Shown one piece after another: positions 18,067 through 26,573 of a stretch of DNA of 64,000 nucleotides. This DNA is from JAMDEO01 sp963775295 (lineage in GTDB: Bacteria > Actinomycetota > Thermoleophilia > RBG-16-64-13): the NCBI GenBank assembly GCA_963775295.1, contig CAVZIK010000006.1, positions 2,542,001 through 2,606,000 on the forward strand, in the 5' to 3' direction. Under the pieces are notes generated by a model. That model was not told the origin of the DNA, made no database searches, and saw only the letters and a program-made list of their open reading frames with translations. Made by a program: the position numbers and the translations under genes. Position 1 is the first letter of the stretch. The number at the start of each line of letters is the position of its first letter.

Positions 18067-19161
18067 CTAGGACTCAGATCCCTCCGGGATGACCACCGGA
18101 GCCTCGACGACCTCAGCCGCCGGCTGCACGGGGGGTTCCACCACTTCCGCGGTCGGAGCCCCGGGTTTCGCCGGCGCCGCCGCGGCCCGAGCAGGTTCGG
18201 TACGGGGCCGACGAGCCGGCGCGGCAGCGGGAGCGCCGGCAGGTCTGGGACCGCGGCCTCCTTGGCCCCTGTTGTCGTCGCGGCCTCCACGACCGCCGCC
18301 GCCTTGGCCGGGACGTCCGCCGGCTTGGCCTGGGCGACCGCCGCCGGACGCCGGACGAGAGGTCCGGGAGACCCGCGATGGCGCAGCCTCGGACGCACCT
18401 TCTTCGCCCGCAGATGCGCGACTGGCCTGCTCGGCACGAGCCCGAGCCTCTTCGGCGGCTAGGAATTCCGCAATCTGGACCTTCTGACGCCCTTCTTCAA
18501 CGGCCCGGGCGAGCGTCTTGACGATAAGGCTGCACGAACGGATGGCGTCGTCGTTGCCCGGAATGAGGTAATCGACTTCATCCGGGTCGCAGTTGGTGTC
18601 GACCAGTCCGACGAGCGGAATGCCGAGTTTGGTGACTTCTTTGGTGGCGATAGCTTCGCGCTTGGGATCGGCCACGAAGACCACATCGGGTAGGCGGGTC
18701 ATATTGCTGACTCCGCCCAGGTTGATCTCGAGCTTCTCCAATTCCCGTTCCATGGCCATGCGCTCTTTGGTGGGAAGTAGCCCCAGTTGACCTTCTTCCT
18801 TGTATTTGCGCAACTCGTGCATCCGCTTGATTCGATGCTCGATGGTGGTGAAGTTGGTCAGCAGACCTCCAAGCCACCTGTGCGATACGTAAGGCATCCC
18901 CACACGGGTCGCCTCGTCGCGGATGATGTCCTGACACTGTTTCTTCGTGCCGACAAACAGTACCGAGCCGCCGCGGCTGGAGACGTTACGCACGAAATCG
19001 TAGGCTTTGTCCAAGAGTTCCGTGGTCTGCTGCAGGTCGATGATGTGGATGCCGCCCCGCTCGGTGAAGATATACGGTTTCATCTTGGGATTCCACCGGC
19101 GGGTCTGGTGGCCGAAGTGCACTCCTGATTCCAGGAGCTGCTTCATTGAAGCTGCGGGCAT
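18067..19161 (-). CDS. rpsB: 30S ribosomal protein S2 with long RGG-rich tail
   Basis: From ATG 19161 the protein has 364 residues. The S2 core is normal (SGVHFGHQTRRWNPKMKPYI, VLFVGTKKQCQDIIRDEA, PDVVFVADPKREAIA) and ends near residue 235. The last 120 or so residues are a low-complexity tail: first Ala/Glu/Ser-rich, then Gly/Arg repeats (GGRPGQAGGRPGQ, GGGGRGGRDDNRGQ), then Ala/Pro with two near-repeats of AEVVE-P-V. S2 proteins of Actinomycetota can have short extensions; this one is long and RGG-like. The frame extends 34 codons upstream, but MPAASMKQLLESG is the expected start. Confidence 0.94.
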   Translation of the reverse strand: MPAASMKQLLESGVHFGHQTRRWNPKMKPYIFTERGGIHIIDLQQTTELLDKAYDFVRNVSSRGGSVLFVGTKKQCQDIIRDEATRVGMPYVSHRWLGGLLTNFTTIEHRIKRMHELRKYKEEGQLGLLPTKERMAMERELEKLEINLGGVSNMTRLPDVVFVADPKREAIATKEVTKLGIPLVGLVDTNCDPDEVDYLIPGNDDAIRSCSLIVKTLARAVEEGRQKVQIAEFLAAEEARARAEQASRASAGEEGASEAAPSRVSRTSRPASGGGRPGQAGGRPGQGGGGRGGRDDNRGQGGRGPRPAGAPAAAPARRPRTEPARAAAAPAKPGAPTAEVVEPPVQPAAEVVEAPVVIPEGSES

Positions 19162-19396
19162 GGTTACCTCACTGTGGTTTTTTGTTTGTTCAACTCCGTG
19201 AGGGCCGCCCCGGAACCGGTCTCCCGGCACCACCGCGACGGTGGACCTCAGGTTCGATTGCATAGCCGGAGCAGTTTACCACAGGAGGCCGAAAAGCCGG
19301 GACTAGCGCGAAAGCAAGGTAATGGGCCAGCGCGGACGAACCGAGTCGCGGAGGGAACCAACTGTGTCCCGTTAGAACCCTAAGCCCGACCGGTTC

Positions 19397-20197
19397 TTAG
19401 GAGGCCAAAGCGTCGAGGTCGATCTCCTCTTTGATGCGTCCTCTCAGCCGCAGAATGGCCTTGGTGTGAAGTTGCGAGACTCGCGACTCGGTAACTCCGA
19501 GGACTTCCCCAATCTCCTTCAGCGTGAGACCTTCATAGTAGTAGAGCCCGACCACGATCCGCTCGCGCTCCGGCAGCCGCTGGATGGCGGCGGCCAGCGT
19601 CTCCTTGATGGCCTGGACTCGATAAGCCCGCGACGGATCGGGCGCATCGGTATCTTCGATGGTGTCGATAAGGTTTACCCGATCCTGGCTGGTGCCTTGG
19701 ACATTCCAGAACTCATCGAGTGCCACGATGGAGGCGCAACTGATCTGATTCAAGATGTCCTGGAACTCGTCCACACCGATCTCGAGTGCCTCGGCGATCT
19801 CTTCATCCGTGGGCGCCCGCATCAATTTGTTCTCCAGCCGGGCGATGGCGGCTTCGACCTTTCGCGCCCAACTGCGCACCGAGCGGGGAACCCAGTCCAA
19901 AGCCCTCAACTCATCGATGATCGACCCTCGGATCCTGGATACAGCGTAGGTTTCGAATTTGATGTTGCGCTCGGGCTCGAAGCGTTCGATCGCGGTGATC
20001 AGGCCCAGCAGGCCGTAGGAGATGAGGTCACCCTCTTCGATGTGCGCCGGCAAGCCGCTCCCCATGCGACCGGCCACGTATTTCACCAACGGGGAGTACG
20101 CGAGGATGAGCTGATCCCTTGCGGCCATGTCGCCGTAGGCTTTGTAGAGGCGCCATGCCTCGCTGATGTCGTGTTGTTTGCTGGGGTCGACGATCAT
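19397..20197 (-). CDS. whiG: RNA polymerase sigma factor, WhiG/FliA type
   Basis: Sigma-70 family group 3 factor of 266 residues with regions 2, 3 and 4. Region 2: DLISYGLLGLITAIERF then FETYAVSRIRGSIIDELR; region 3: WVPRSVRSWARK; region 4: LKEIGEVLGVTESRVSQLH. This matches FliA (flagellar) and WhiG (sporulation) sigma factors. Location next to rpsB matches Streptomyces whiG. No flagellar gene is in the window, so the target genes are not known. It is 11 bp downstream of the recombinase gene and probably in the comM-dprA-xerC operon. Confidence 0.9.
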   Translation of the reverse strand: MIVDPSKQHDISEAWRLYKAYGDMAARDQLILAYSPLVKYVAGRMGSGLPAHIEEGDLISYGLLGLITAIERFEPERNIKFETYAVSRIRGSIIDELRALDWVPRSVRSWARKVEAAIARLENKLMRAPTDEEIAEALEIGVDEFQDILNQISCASIVALDEFWNVQGTSQDRVNLIDTIEDTDAPDPSRAYRVQAIKETLAAAIQRLPERERIVVGLYYYEGLTLKEIGEVLGVTESRVSQLHTKAILRLRGRIKEEIDLDALAS

Positions 20198-20208
20198 GGT
20201 TGCTCAGA

Positions 20209-21246
20209 TCAGGCTCTCGGGTGGGCTTTGCGATACGTCCTGCGAAGATGGGCCGCAGAAACATGAGTATAGACCTGGGTCGTGCGCAGTGAGGAGTGGC
20301 CGAGCAGTTCTTGAATAGTGCGGAGGTCGGCTCCGCCTTCCAACAGGTGCGTGGCGAAGGAATGACGGAGGGTGTGGGGGGAGGTTCCCATGGGCGCGCC
20401 CGCGCGAGCAAGATGCTTCGCAAGCCTGCGCTGCACGTCCGAGGATGAGAGGGGGCGACCGGTGCGGCTCACGAAGATGTGGTCTTCGTCGGCCAGTCCT
20501 CCCCCGACCAAGTGAGAACGTCCCTCGCGGAGATAGCGATCGAGTGCATCAAGCGCGACTTCTCCCACCGGCACAACCCGCACTTTGCGTCCCTTTCCCT
20601 TTACTCGGACTTCGCAGGCTTCGACATTTACGTCCTTTAGCCTGAGATCCAAAACCTCCTGACACCTCAATCCCGATGAGTATACCAACTCGAAAAGGGC
20701 TCTATCCCGCATCTGCAGCGGGGCGGAGCCGCCAATCCCTTCCAGGAGAACCGATGTCTGCTCAGGACTCAGCACCTGCGGAAGACGTCGGGGGATCTTC
20801 GGAGAACGGACGGCGGCCGCAGGATTCACCTCGGCCAAACCGCTTTCCTCACAGAACCGGAGAAAACGCCGAATGACCGAAAGCTTGCGCGCGATGGTAC
20901 TGCGTGAACTCGGTCCACGCGGCAAGCGACCGGCCCGCGGTCGAGAAGCCACTTGTTCCTCATCCGGAGTGGCAAGAGATCCTTCCGCAAGCGCTTCGAC
21001 GAAGGCAGTGATATCGCCCCGTGCAATATCGGTTGGCACCAGTATTCCCCGAAGCGCCAGAAAAGCCGCGAATTGATTCAAGTCGCTCACGGAGGCGTCG
21101 ACGGTCCGGACGCTATAGTCCGCAGCGATCAACCCCCGAATATAGGCCGTTATCGCCTCGCCCATCTGGGGTGTAGCCACCGCCGCTTCTCCAGACTGAT
21201 ACTCGCGTCGCATGCCTCTCCGTTTCGCCGCCAACTCAAGATTCAA
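20209..21246 (-). CDS. xerC: Tyrosine recombinase XerC/XerD-like
   Basis: 345-residue phage-integrase-fold recombinase, probably for chromosome dimer resolution at dif. The N-terminal SAM-like domain is at 30-150, with a low-complexity insert (roughly 95-120) longer than usual. The catalytic set is complete: Arg in YSSGLRCQEVLDL, Lys in KGKGRKVRVV, HTLRHSFATHLL, and GHSSLRTTQVYTHV with the Tyr. Position between dprA and the rpsB region is the usual chromosomal xerC site in Actinomycetota, so it is unlikely to belong to the nearby phage remnant. Start overlaps dprA by 4 bp. Confidence 0.9.
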   Translation of the reverse strand: MNLELAAKRRGMRREYQSGEAAVATPQMGEAITAYIRGLIAADYSVRTVDASVSDLNQFAAFLALRGILVPTDIARGDITAFVEALAEGSLATPDEEQVASRPRAGRLPRGPSSRSTIARKLSVIRRFLRFCEESGLAEVNPAAAVRSPKIPRRLPQVLSPEQTSVLLEGIGGSAPLQMRDRALFELVYSSGLRCQEVLDLRLKDVNVEACEVRVKGKGRKVRVVPVGEVALDALDRYLREGRSHLVGGGLADEDHIFVSRTGRPLSSSDVQRRLAKHLARAGAPMGTSPHTLRHSFATHLLEGGADLRTIQELLGHSSLRTTQVYTHVSAAHLRRTYRKAHPRA

Positions 21247-22400
21247 GGAGCCCGGATGTAGTGCCCCCCACCAGATCGCGTCACCAAGCCGCTAAGCTCG
21301 AGTTCGACCAAGGCGACTGCCAGTCGCCTTGCTTCCATCCCCGTTTGCGAGACCAAAGCGTCTATGGAGCAAGCCCCAGCCTCAAGTGCTTCGAGGACCA
21401 GCGCGTGAGATGGCGGCCCAGCCCCCGCCCGCAGCGCTGGGCCAAAACTGGCCTCTCCTCCGGCAGCGAGTGAACGCTCCCTTCTCTCGATTCTTGTTCT
21501 AAGAAAAAATTCCTCCACTGTGACAGAAGGAGCGACTGCCGGGGCGGCGCCGTCGTAGAGCAGAAAGTTGCATCCCTGATGACCTGCGCCGGTGATGGGG
21601 CCCGGCACAGCGAAGACGGGGCGCCCGAGTTCCAGCGCCGCATCCGCGGTCTGGAGAGCGCCGCTCGTGCGGGATCCCTCAACCACCAATACCGCGTCGC
21701 CGAGGGCTGCCAGAAGACGATTACGATGGGGAAATGTCCAACGGGCCGGCGGGACCCCGGGCGGCAACTCGCTCATGACGATCCCTTCGGTCTCCATCTG
21801 CTTGAAGAGGCGTCGGTGCCGAGATGGGTAGACGACATCGGCCCCGCATCCCAGGATGCCGACGGTCGTTCCGCCAACGTCGAGAGTCGCTTGGTGGGCT
21901 CGTCCATCGATACCCAACGCAAGACCGCTGACCACCACTACCCCCCGCTCCGCGAAGGCCGTGGCCGTGATATCTGTCGCGCGGCTCCCGTACGGAGTCG
22001 ACCTACGAGTCCCGACCACCGTGATCCTGGGAGCCCGCAGAACGTACGCGAAACGCTCACCGGCACCCTTCACGAACAGGCCGGCGGGCGGGTAGCGCAA
22101 CTCGGCCAGTTGGGGAGGAAACTGGGAGCAGCCGAAAGGGATGAACGTGAGTCCGCTCTCCTCGACGCACTTCTGGGCGGCGGCGAACGAAAACGACATG
22201 CGTTTCTTCTCGAACCGCGCTATCACGGCCGGCGCGACCCCCCATTGGGCGAGCGTCGTCCTCCTCGCGGACCAGACAGCGAGAGCCCCTCGGCGTGGTA
22301 GCCATTGCAGCAAGGGACTGCAGCCGTACTGGCTAAGCCAAGCCAGTCCCAGAGCCGCCTCGTAGACTTCGGGGTTAGTCGCGAAGACCTCTCCTATCAA
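21243..22400 (-). CDS. dprA: DNA-processing protein DprA
   Basis: Loads RecA on incoming single-stranded DNA during transformation. 385 residues with the Rossmann-like DprA core: TVVGTRRSTPYGSRA, VSGLALGIDGRAHQA, GILGCGADVVYP and FPHRNRLLAALGDAV. A winged-helix domain at the C-terminus follows. It overlaps the remaining comM end by 4 bp and the recombinase gene by 4 bp. Because comM is broken upstream, the native promoter of this operon may be gone; transcription could come from the inserted segment or an internal promoter. Confidence 0.94.
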   Translation of the reverse strand: MIGEVFATNPEVYEAALGLAWLSQYGCSPLLQWLPRRGALAVWSARRTTLAQWGVAPAVIARFEKKRMSFSFAAAQKCVEESGLTFIPFGCSQFPPQLAELRYPPAGLFVKGAGERFAYVLRAPRITVVGTRRSTPYGSRATDITATAFAERGVVVVSGLALGIDGRAHQATLDVGGTTVGILGCGADVVYPSRHRRLFKQMETEGIVMSELPPGVPPARWTFPHRNRLLAALGDAVLVVEGSRTSGALQTADAALELGRPVFAVPGPITGAGHQGCNFLLYDGAAPAVAPSVTVEEFFLRTRIERRERSLAAGGEASFGPALRAGAGPPSHALVLEALEAGACSIDALVSQTGMEARRLAVALVELELSGLVTRSGGGHYIRAP

Positions 22401-22933
22401 CCCAGCCCCACCCTACGGTAGTCAAGTCGCAGCGAAAGTGCTTCGGCGACGTGTTCCGCACACACCTCGGGATCGTTGTCCAGATCAGCTATCGTCCGGG
22501 CCAGAGCGATGATCCGCGTGTATGCCCGACCGCTCAGACTTTCCTTGAGCACGGCCTGACGAAGTAGAGACCGCCCGTCCCGGGTGAGGTCGGCCAACTG
22601 TTCCAGGAAGACCGGCCCGCATCGATCGAGGCCGAGCCGAGAGGGCTCAACCACAGCGGCACCGGGAGAAGGGCGGGCGGCTGCTCGCGCGTGTCGAAAA
22701 AGACGTGCCGCAACCACGCGCGACCGGATTGCTTCTGACGACTCTCCTGGGATGTCTCCCTCGAGGTTGTCGATGGGCAGAGTCGGAACTTCTATGAGTA
22801 ACTCCACCCGGTCAAGAAGAGGCCCGCTGATACGGCTTCTGTACCGGCTTACGCCGGCCGCTGTACAGCGGCAATCCTTTTCGCTGTGGCCAAGGTATCC
22901 GCACGGACAAACCTGCCAGTCGGGCCTACACAA
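22397..22933 (-). pseudogene. comM: comM (YifB, Mg-chelatase-like ATPase), C-terminal fragment
   Basis: Only the last third remains. The sequence starts to match ComM exactly at CPCGYLGH, then CRCTAAGVSRYRSRISGPLLDR (given here in part) and the Mg_chelatase_C region VLKESLSGRAYTRIIALART. Full ComM is about 500 residues; the N-terminal Lon-like domain and the Walker A and B parts are absent. Upstream of CPCG the normal AANP context is replaced by unrelated sequence. The 178-residue open frame could be translated from an ATG at 22931, but an ATPase without Walker motifs is probably inactive. The missing 5' part is not found elsewhere in this window. Confidence 0.85.
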
Positions 22934-23133
22934 AGGTTACAAAGTTGACACCCCTCAACACGCCCCACTTGGCCTGCTCGCCACGGGAAGTGCCTGCAAA
23001 GCGCCATAGTTTGGCAACGGGTCGGAAGCCCGGATGGGTGAGTGCTGTGAACATCGGCCCAAGGGGGCACGAGTGTGCGAGTCTAACTCGGGAGGGCGAG
23101 GCAGAGGGTTCCGGCGGAAGCCAAAAGGGGCCC

Positions 23134-24228
23134 CTAGTCGGTCCGCTCCGCTTCCTCAGCCGTAATCTGACGAAAGTCAGCGGGGTCAAGTCGAGGGGCG
23201 AGAACGCGCCTTCGAGCCGCCACCGCATCGCGGGCGAAGATAGTCTCTTGGGCGTAGGTATCAGCCTCATGCTCTGCGTTCCAAAGACTCATGACCTCTG
23301 CCCAAGTTACCCCCGGCAGCTTGTGCTGGGCAGCAAATAGAGCCAGCCGCATATGCTTTTCGGACAACGGTCGATAGCGACCCTGAAGGATTCGCTGACG
23401 CAGCCGGCTGTATGTGGCCGTGACCTCACGCGGCGGCACGAGAGGATCTATGGTTAACCTGATCCGGCTGGCTGCCGCACACCCCCCCGCGTAGATGGCG
23501 TCAAGCTGGAGGCCGGGCATGTACGGGGTGATACCGCAAAGGACAAAGACCACAGCTTGATCCGGCTTCCAACCATAGCCGCGAACGAGGGCTTCAGAGA
23601 TGCCCCAGAGCTCGTCAAGGACGCCGCCCGCATGAACTGAAATATGCTGTACCCAGCGCACCCCGGGTAGTCCGTAGCTAAGATTCCGGGTCGTCACTTC
23701 GCAGGACCCGGTAAGCATCGCCGGGTCTGCGAGGTTCAAGCTGATTGATGCCGCTTCACACGAGTCCGGAGGTAGAGCAACTAAGGCGAACTGGGTGGCA
23801 GGACCGTCGGCCTCGGCAGTTTGCATGATCCAGTCCCCCACCTGTTCCCATTCAAGCTTGCGGTCCGGATATCCCGTTAAGTGTCTCTCCCGAAAGCTTC
23901 GCACGGTCTCGCCCTTCTCGGCTTCCTGAGCGATAAGGCAAGAGAGCGTGAATCTAGGCCACCCTTCCTCAGGGTCCATCATCCCGGCCGGCTCTGCCCC
24001 ATCGCTATCCGGTTCTCCCCGGGCCGTTCGCAAGTTTCTGATGGTGCGGGCGGCGGCTTTTACCGCCTCGTCTTGCTTTGCTCTCTCCCCCAGGCGCTCC
24101 CGGACGGCAGCCACCTGACCCTGAAGGACAAGAAAACTCCAGTCTTCTTCGGAGAGCTCTTGCGGAAGCACCTTGTTGATGAGTTCGCGGATCTTTGCCT
24201 GGGTCGCCCGGGCTCGGGGTGGATTCAT
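23134..24228 (-). CDS. Uncharacterised protein in phage-like segment
   Basis: 364 residues with a good ribosome-binding site (AAGAGGCGAGCAC before ATG). Soluble, mixed charge. The N-terminal 70 residues are helical and basic/acidic; the C-terminal half has GGVLDELWGISEALVRGY, a hydrophobic FVLCGITPYMPGL, TIDPLVPPREVTATYSRLR and RPLSEKHMRLALF. From memory this C-terminal pattern resembles a family of hypothetical proteins in Gram-positive thermophiles, often near mobile DNA; no function is known to me. It is divergent from the terminase pair, with a comparatively A/T-rich gap of 144 bp between them that probably holds both promoters. Confidence 0.65.
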   Translation of the reverse strand: MNPPRARATQAKIRELINKVLPQELSEEDWSFLVLQGQVAAVRERLGERAKQDEAVKAAARTIRNLRTARGEPDSDGAEPAGMMDPEEGWPRFTLSCLIAQEAEKGETVRSFRERHLTGYPDRKLEWEQVGDWIMQTAEADGPATQFALVALPPDSCEAASISLNLADPAMLTGSCEVTTRNLSYGLPGVRWVQHISVHAGGVLDELWGISEALVRGYGWKPDQAVVFVLCGITPYMPGLQLDAIYAGGCAAASRIRLTIDPLVPPREVTATYSRLRQRILQGRYRPLSEKHMRLALFAAQHKLPGVTWAEVMSLWNAEHEADTYAQETIFARDAVAARRRVLAPRLDPADFRQITAEEAERTD

Positions 24229-24372
24229 GTGCTCGCCTCTTGGAGGTTTCGGTCTTACTTGTTATCGTTGGTGGCGGCTAGTGGCGCGATACGATGATAG
24301 TTACGCTTTAAGGCAACTTTAGCTGCTGTACCGGGTGAACGCAAGTACTGGAGGGGGCTTAAGGAGGCGGGG

Positions 24373-24816
24373 GTGACACGGCACCACACAGTATCTGAAT
24401 GCAAGTCGGCTCTGGAGCAGACGCATGGTCACGTCTATTTGGCCGCAAAACTGCTGGGCATAACCGCTGCGGCGTTGTATCGACGCATCGACAAGAGCAA
24501 AGAGCTCCAAGAAGTCCACGAACGGCACCGGGGCCAACTCCTGGATGCGGCCGAACTGGGCCTAGAAAGCGCAGTTCTTCAGAAACAGTCCTGGGCCATC
24601 AAGTACCTGCTCAGTACTTTGGGCAAGAACCGAGGCTACACCACAAAGCAGGAGGTCGAGACCAGTGGCCACCTCGAAATCGCCGTCGAACAAAAAGTCG
24701 GACCGGAACTCGACAGTGCCATTAAACGAATCCTGGGAGCACTGGGATACCCCAGACAAGCAGCGCCTCTACCAGGAGGCGATGAGTTGCCTAAGGGCTT
24801 CCGACCGGCTGATTGA
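24373..24816 (+). CDS. Small terminase subunit-like HTH protein
   Basis: 147 residues from a GTG preceded by TTAAGGAGGCGGG. The N-terminal part (about 5-45) is a helix-turn-helix of the Fis/terminase type: AKLLGITAAALYRRIDKS. A helical middle and an acidic C-terminus follow. It lies directly before, and overlaps by about 150 bp, a large terminase gene, the normal place of a DNA-recognising small terminase. Sequence alone cannot exclude a transcription regulator. The long overlap suggests that one of the two annotated ends is longer than the functional protein. Confidence 0.6.
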   Translation: MTRHHTVSECKSALEQTHGHVYLAAKLLGITAAALYRRIDKSKELQEVHERHRGQLLDAAELGLESAVLQKQSWAIKYLLSTLGKNRGYTTKQEVETSGHLEIAVEQKVGPELDSAIKRILGALGYPRQAAPLPGGDELPKGFRPAD

Positions 24817-26368
24817 TTTCGCCGTTGCCCATCGCACGATCCGAGGCCATGACTTCAGCTTTGCCGGTCACGAGTACCTCCAGGGAGTGTATGCAGACGA
24901 GTCACCATACATGGTCATACGCAAGGCCGCTCAAATGGGCGCCTCAGAATACGGGGTAACGCGCGCCATTCACTTTGCCGTGGTGCGAGGCAAGACCGTC
25001 ATCTACTTCTTTCCCACCGAGACCGACGTGAGCGATTTTTCGCGCGATCGTTTTGCGCCAGCCATCTCAGAGAGTCCCTTCCTTTCTGGGCTGGTCAGAG
25101 ATACCGACACGGTTGGACAAAAGCAGGTTGGTCACGGCACCATCTACTTCCGGGGCATGAAGTCGCGCACCCGGGCCAAGTCGGTGCCGGGTGATTTCAT
25201 CATCTTTGACGAGGTGGATGAGATGTCACCCGAGATGATGTCTCTTGCCCGTAAGCGCCTGGGACACTCAGACCTCGGCTGGGAGCTGCAGCTCTCCACC
25301 CCCAGCTTTCCGGAGTTTGGTATCGACGCCGCCTTTGCCGATACCGACCAGTGCTTCTGGCTACTTCGTTGCGCCGGCTGCGGAAAGTACTGGTGTCTTG
25401 AGGATGAGTTTCTGGAGCACCATGGCTCTCAGCACGACCCCAGGAGTGAGATCTGCTTTATCAAGGGCCCGCCCGGATCCGAAAGGCTCGTGTGCCTCAC
25501 CTGCGGCCGAGCGCTTGATCCGGCCGACGGTTGCTGGGCGGCCAAATACGACCGGCCCGGCCGGGGCTATCATTTTTCCCGCTTTGCGGCAACGATTGTC
25601 TCCGAGACTGAGCGGAAGGCGGGAACACTGACCAAACCGGCTGCGCTGCTGGCGGAATGGAGAAAGACGAAATTCCCGGGTGAATTTTTCAACAGTGAGA
25701 TTGGTCTGCCCTACCTTCCGGCCGAGGGTGGCGTCACCATGAAGGAGTTTCAAGCTCTCGTAGGCAAGCATGGCATCATGGCCTCCGGTCGGGGCTGCTC
25801 CATGGGAGTAGATCAGGGCACCGGCCTTCACATCGTTATCAAGGAGCCTCACTTTGACAAGGGTGCCGCCATCACCATCTACTGCCATCACGAGCCCATG
25901 GCCGATGAAGGCTTCACCTTCCTTGACCACCTCATGGACGATTTCGATGTGCGGACCTGCGTCATTGACGGCATGCCAAGCACCCACTCGGCCCGAGCAT
26001 TTGCAGAGCGTTTTCCCGGTCGGGTCTGGCTCGCCCGCTACGCTAGTCAGAGGGGTGATGTCCTCTGGAATTGGGATCAAAACAACACCCCCGTAGTCAG
26101 TATCGACCGCACGGAAGCCTTCGATCGTTGGCGGGACCTCTACAAGAAGCGGGCGCGGCGTATCCCGCGTATCGAGGGCGAGGTCGGCACCTACGTGAAG
26201 CAGATGACGAACATCATGCGCTCCATTGAAGAGGACAAGGCCACCGGGGCCAAGCGAGCCGTTTGGATCAAGCGGGGACCCGATGACTACGCTCACGCTG
26301 ACAGTTACGCCGAGGTGGGTCTCAGACACGGCGAGGAGGCAGTGATTACGGCCACAATCCTCGGATGA
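24665..26368 (+). CDS. Phage terminase large subunit, GpA type
   Basis: ATP-driven DNA packaging motor with nuclease. 567 residues. The deviant Walker A is RKAAQMGASEYG (86-97); Walker B is FIIFDEVDEM (178-187). A zinc-ribbon insert follows, with CAGCGKYWC and CLTCGRAL. The nuclease half has SMGVDQGTG, TCVIDGMPSTHSA and a late DDYAHADSYAE motif, the RNase H-like acidic set. The GTG start at 24665 has GGAGG nine bases upstream; an ATG at 24782 with AGGAGG is a shorter option that would remove most of the overlap with the small subunit gene. No frameshift is visible, so this gene is intact although the rest of the phage is missing. Confidence 0.88.
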   Translation: MATSKSPSNKKSDRNSTVPLNESWEHWDTPDKQRLYQEAMSCLRASDRLIDFAVAHRTIRGHDFSFAGHEYLQGVYADESPYMVIRKAAQMGASEYGVTRAIHFAVVRGKTVIYFFPTETDVSDFSRDRFAPAISESPFLSGLVRDTDTVGQKQVGHGTIYFRGMKSRTRAKSVPGDFIIFDEVDEMSPEMMSLARKRLGHSDLGWELQLSTPSFPEFGIDAAFADTDQCFWLLRCAGCGKYWCLEDEFLEHHGSQHDPRSEICFIKGPPGSERLVCLTCGRALDPADGCWAAKYDRPGRGYHFSRFAATIVSETERKAGTLTKPAALLAEWRKTKFPGEFFNSEIGLPYLPAEGGVTMKEFQALVGKHGIMASGRGCSMGVDQGTGLHIVIKEPHFDKGAAITIYCHHEPMADEGFTFLDHLMDDFDVRTCVIDGMPSTHSARAFAERFPGRVWLARYASQRGDVLWNWDQNNTPVVSIDRTEAFDRWRDLYKKRARRIPRIEGEVGTYVKQMTNIMRSIEEDKATGAKRAVWIKRGPDDYAHADSYAEVGLRHGEEAVITATILG

Positions 26369-26411
26369 TCGGAGAGCTGCGAGGATCGCAGCCCTTACTC
26401 CTTGATCCTGA

Positions 26412-26573
26412 ATGACCTATGCCCAGCCGGTCGTCGACTGTTACATGTGCGATGACACGGGAAGATGCGGAGAACCCGGAAACGGACGCCAGAGTTCAAC
26501 CGGGCAGATGGGAGCCAGAACTGAGGAAGAGCTAAACCGGCACGAAGCAGGCGCCGCTCGGCTGCTCTATTGA
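26412..26573 (+). CDS. Possible small Cys-motif protein after terminase
   Basis: 53 codons from ATG, too weak to be sure. The predicted peptide has VDCYMCDDTGRCGEPG, a compact C-x2-C-x5-C pattern as found in small phage zinc-knuckle proteins. No clear ribosome-binding site. It overlaps the 3' end of the convergent anti-sigma gene by a few bases. Confidence 0.22.
   Translation: MTYAQPVVDCYMCDDTGRCGEPGNGRQSSTGQMGARTEEELNRHEAGAARLLY

Larger units (their letters stand above)
22910..26573. mobile_element. Phage-like segment joined to truncated comM
   Basis: Starts at the abrupt loss of comM identity near 22910 and includes a leftward uncharacterised gene and a rightward small/large terminase pair. 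No integrase, portal, capsid, tail or lysis gene follows, and the next gene to the right is a chromosomal-type anti-sigma factor. This is therefore a remnant rather than a full prophage. The right boundary is set loosely after the terminase. No clear flanking direct repeat was found by eye. Confidence 0.55.

Noticed and set aside
20209..21246. Tyrosine recombinase considered as the integrase of the phage-like segment
   Set aside because: It is coupled to dprA and next to a WhiG-type sigma gene and rpsB, the usual chromosomal position of xerC in Actinomycetota, outside the comM break.
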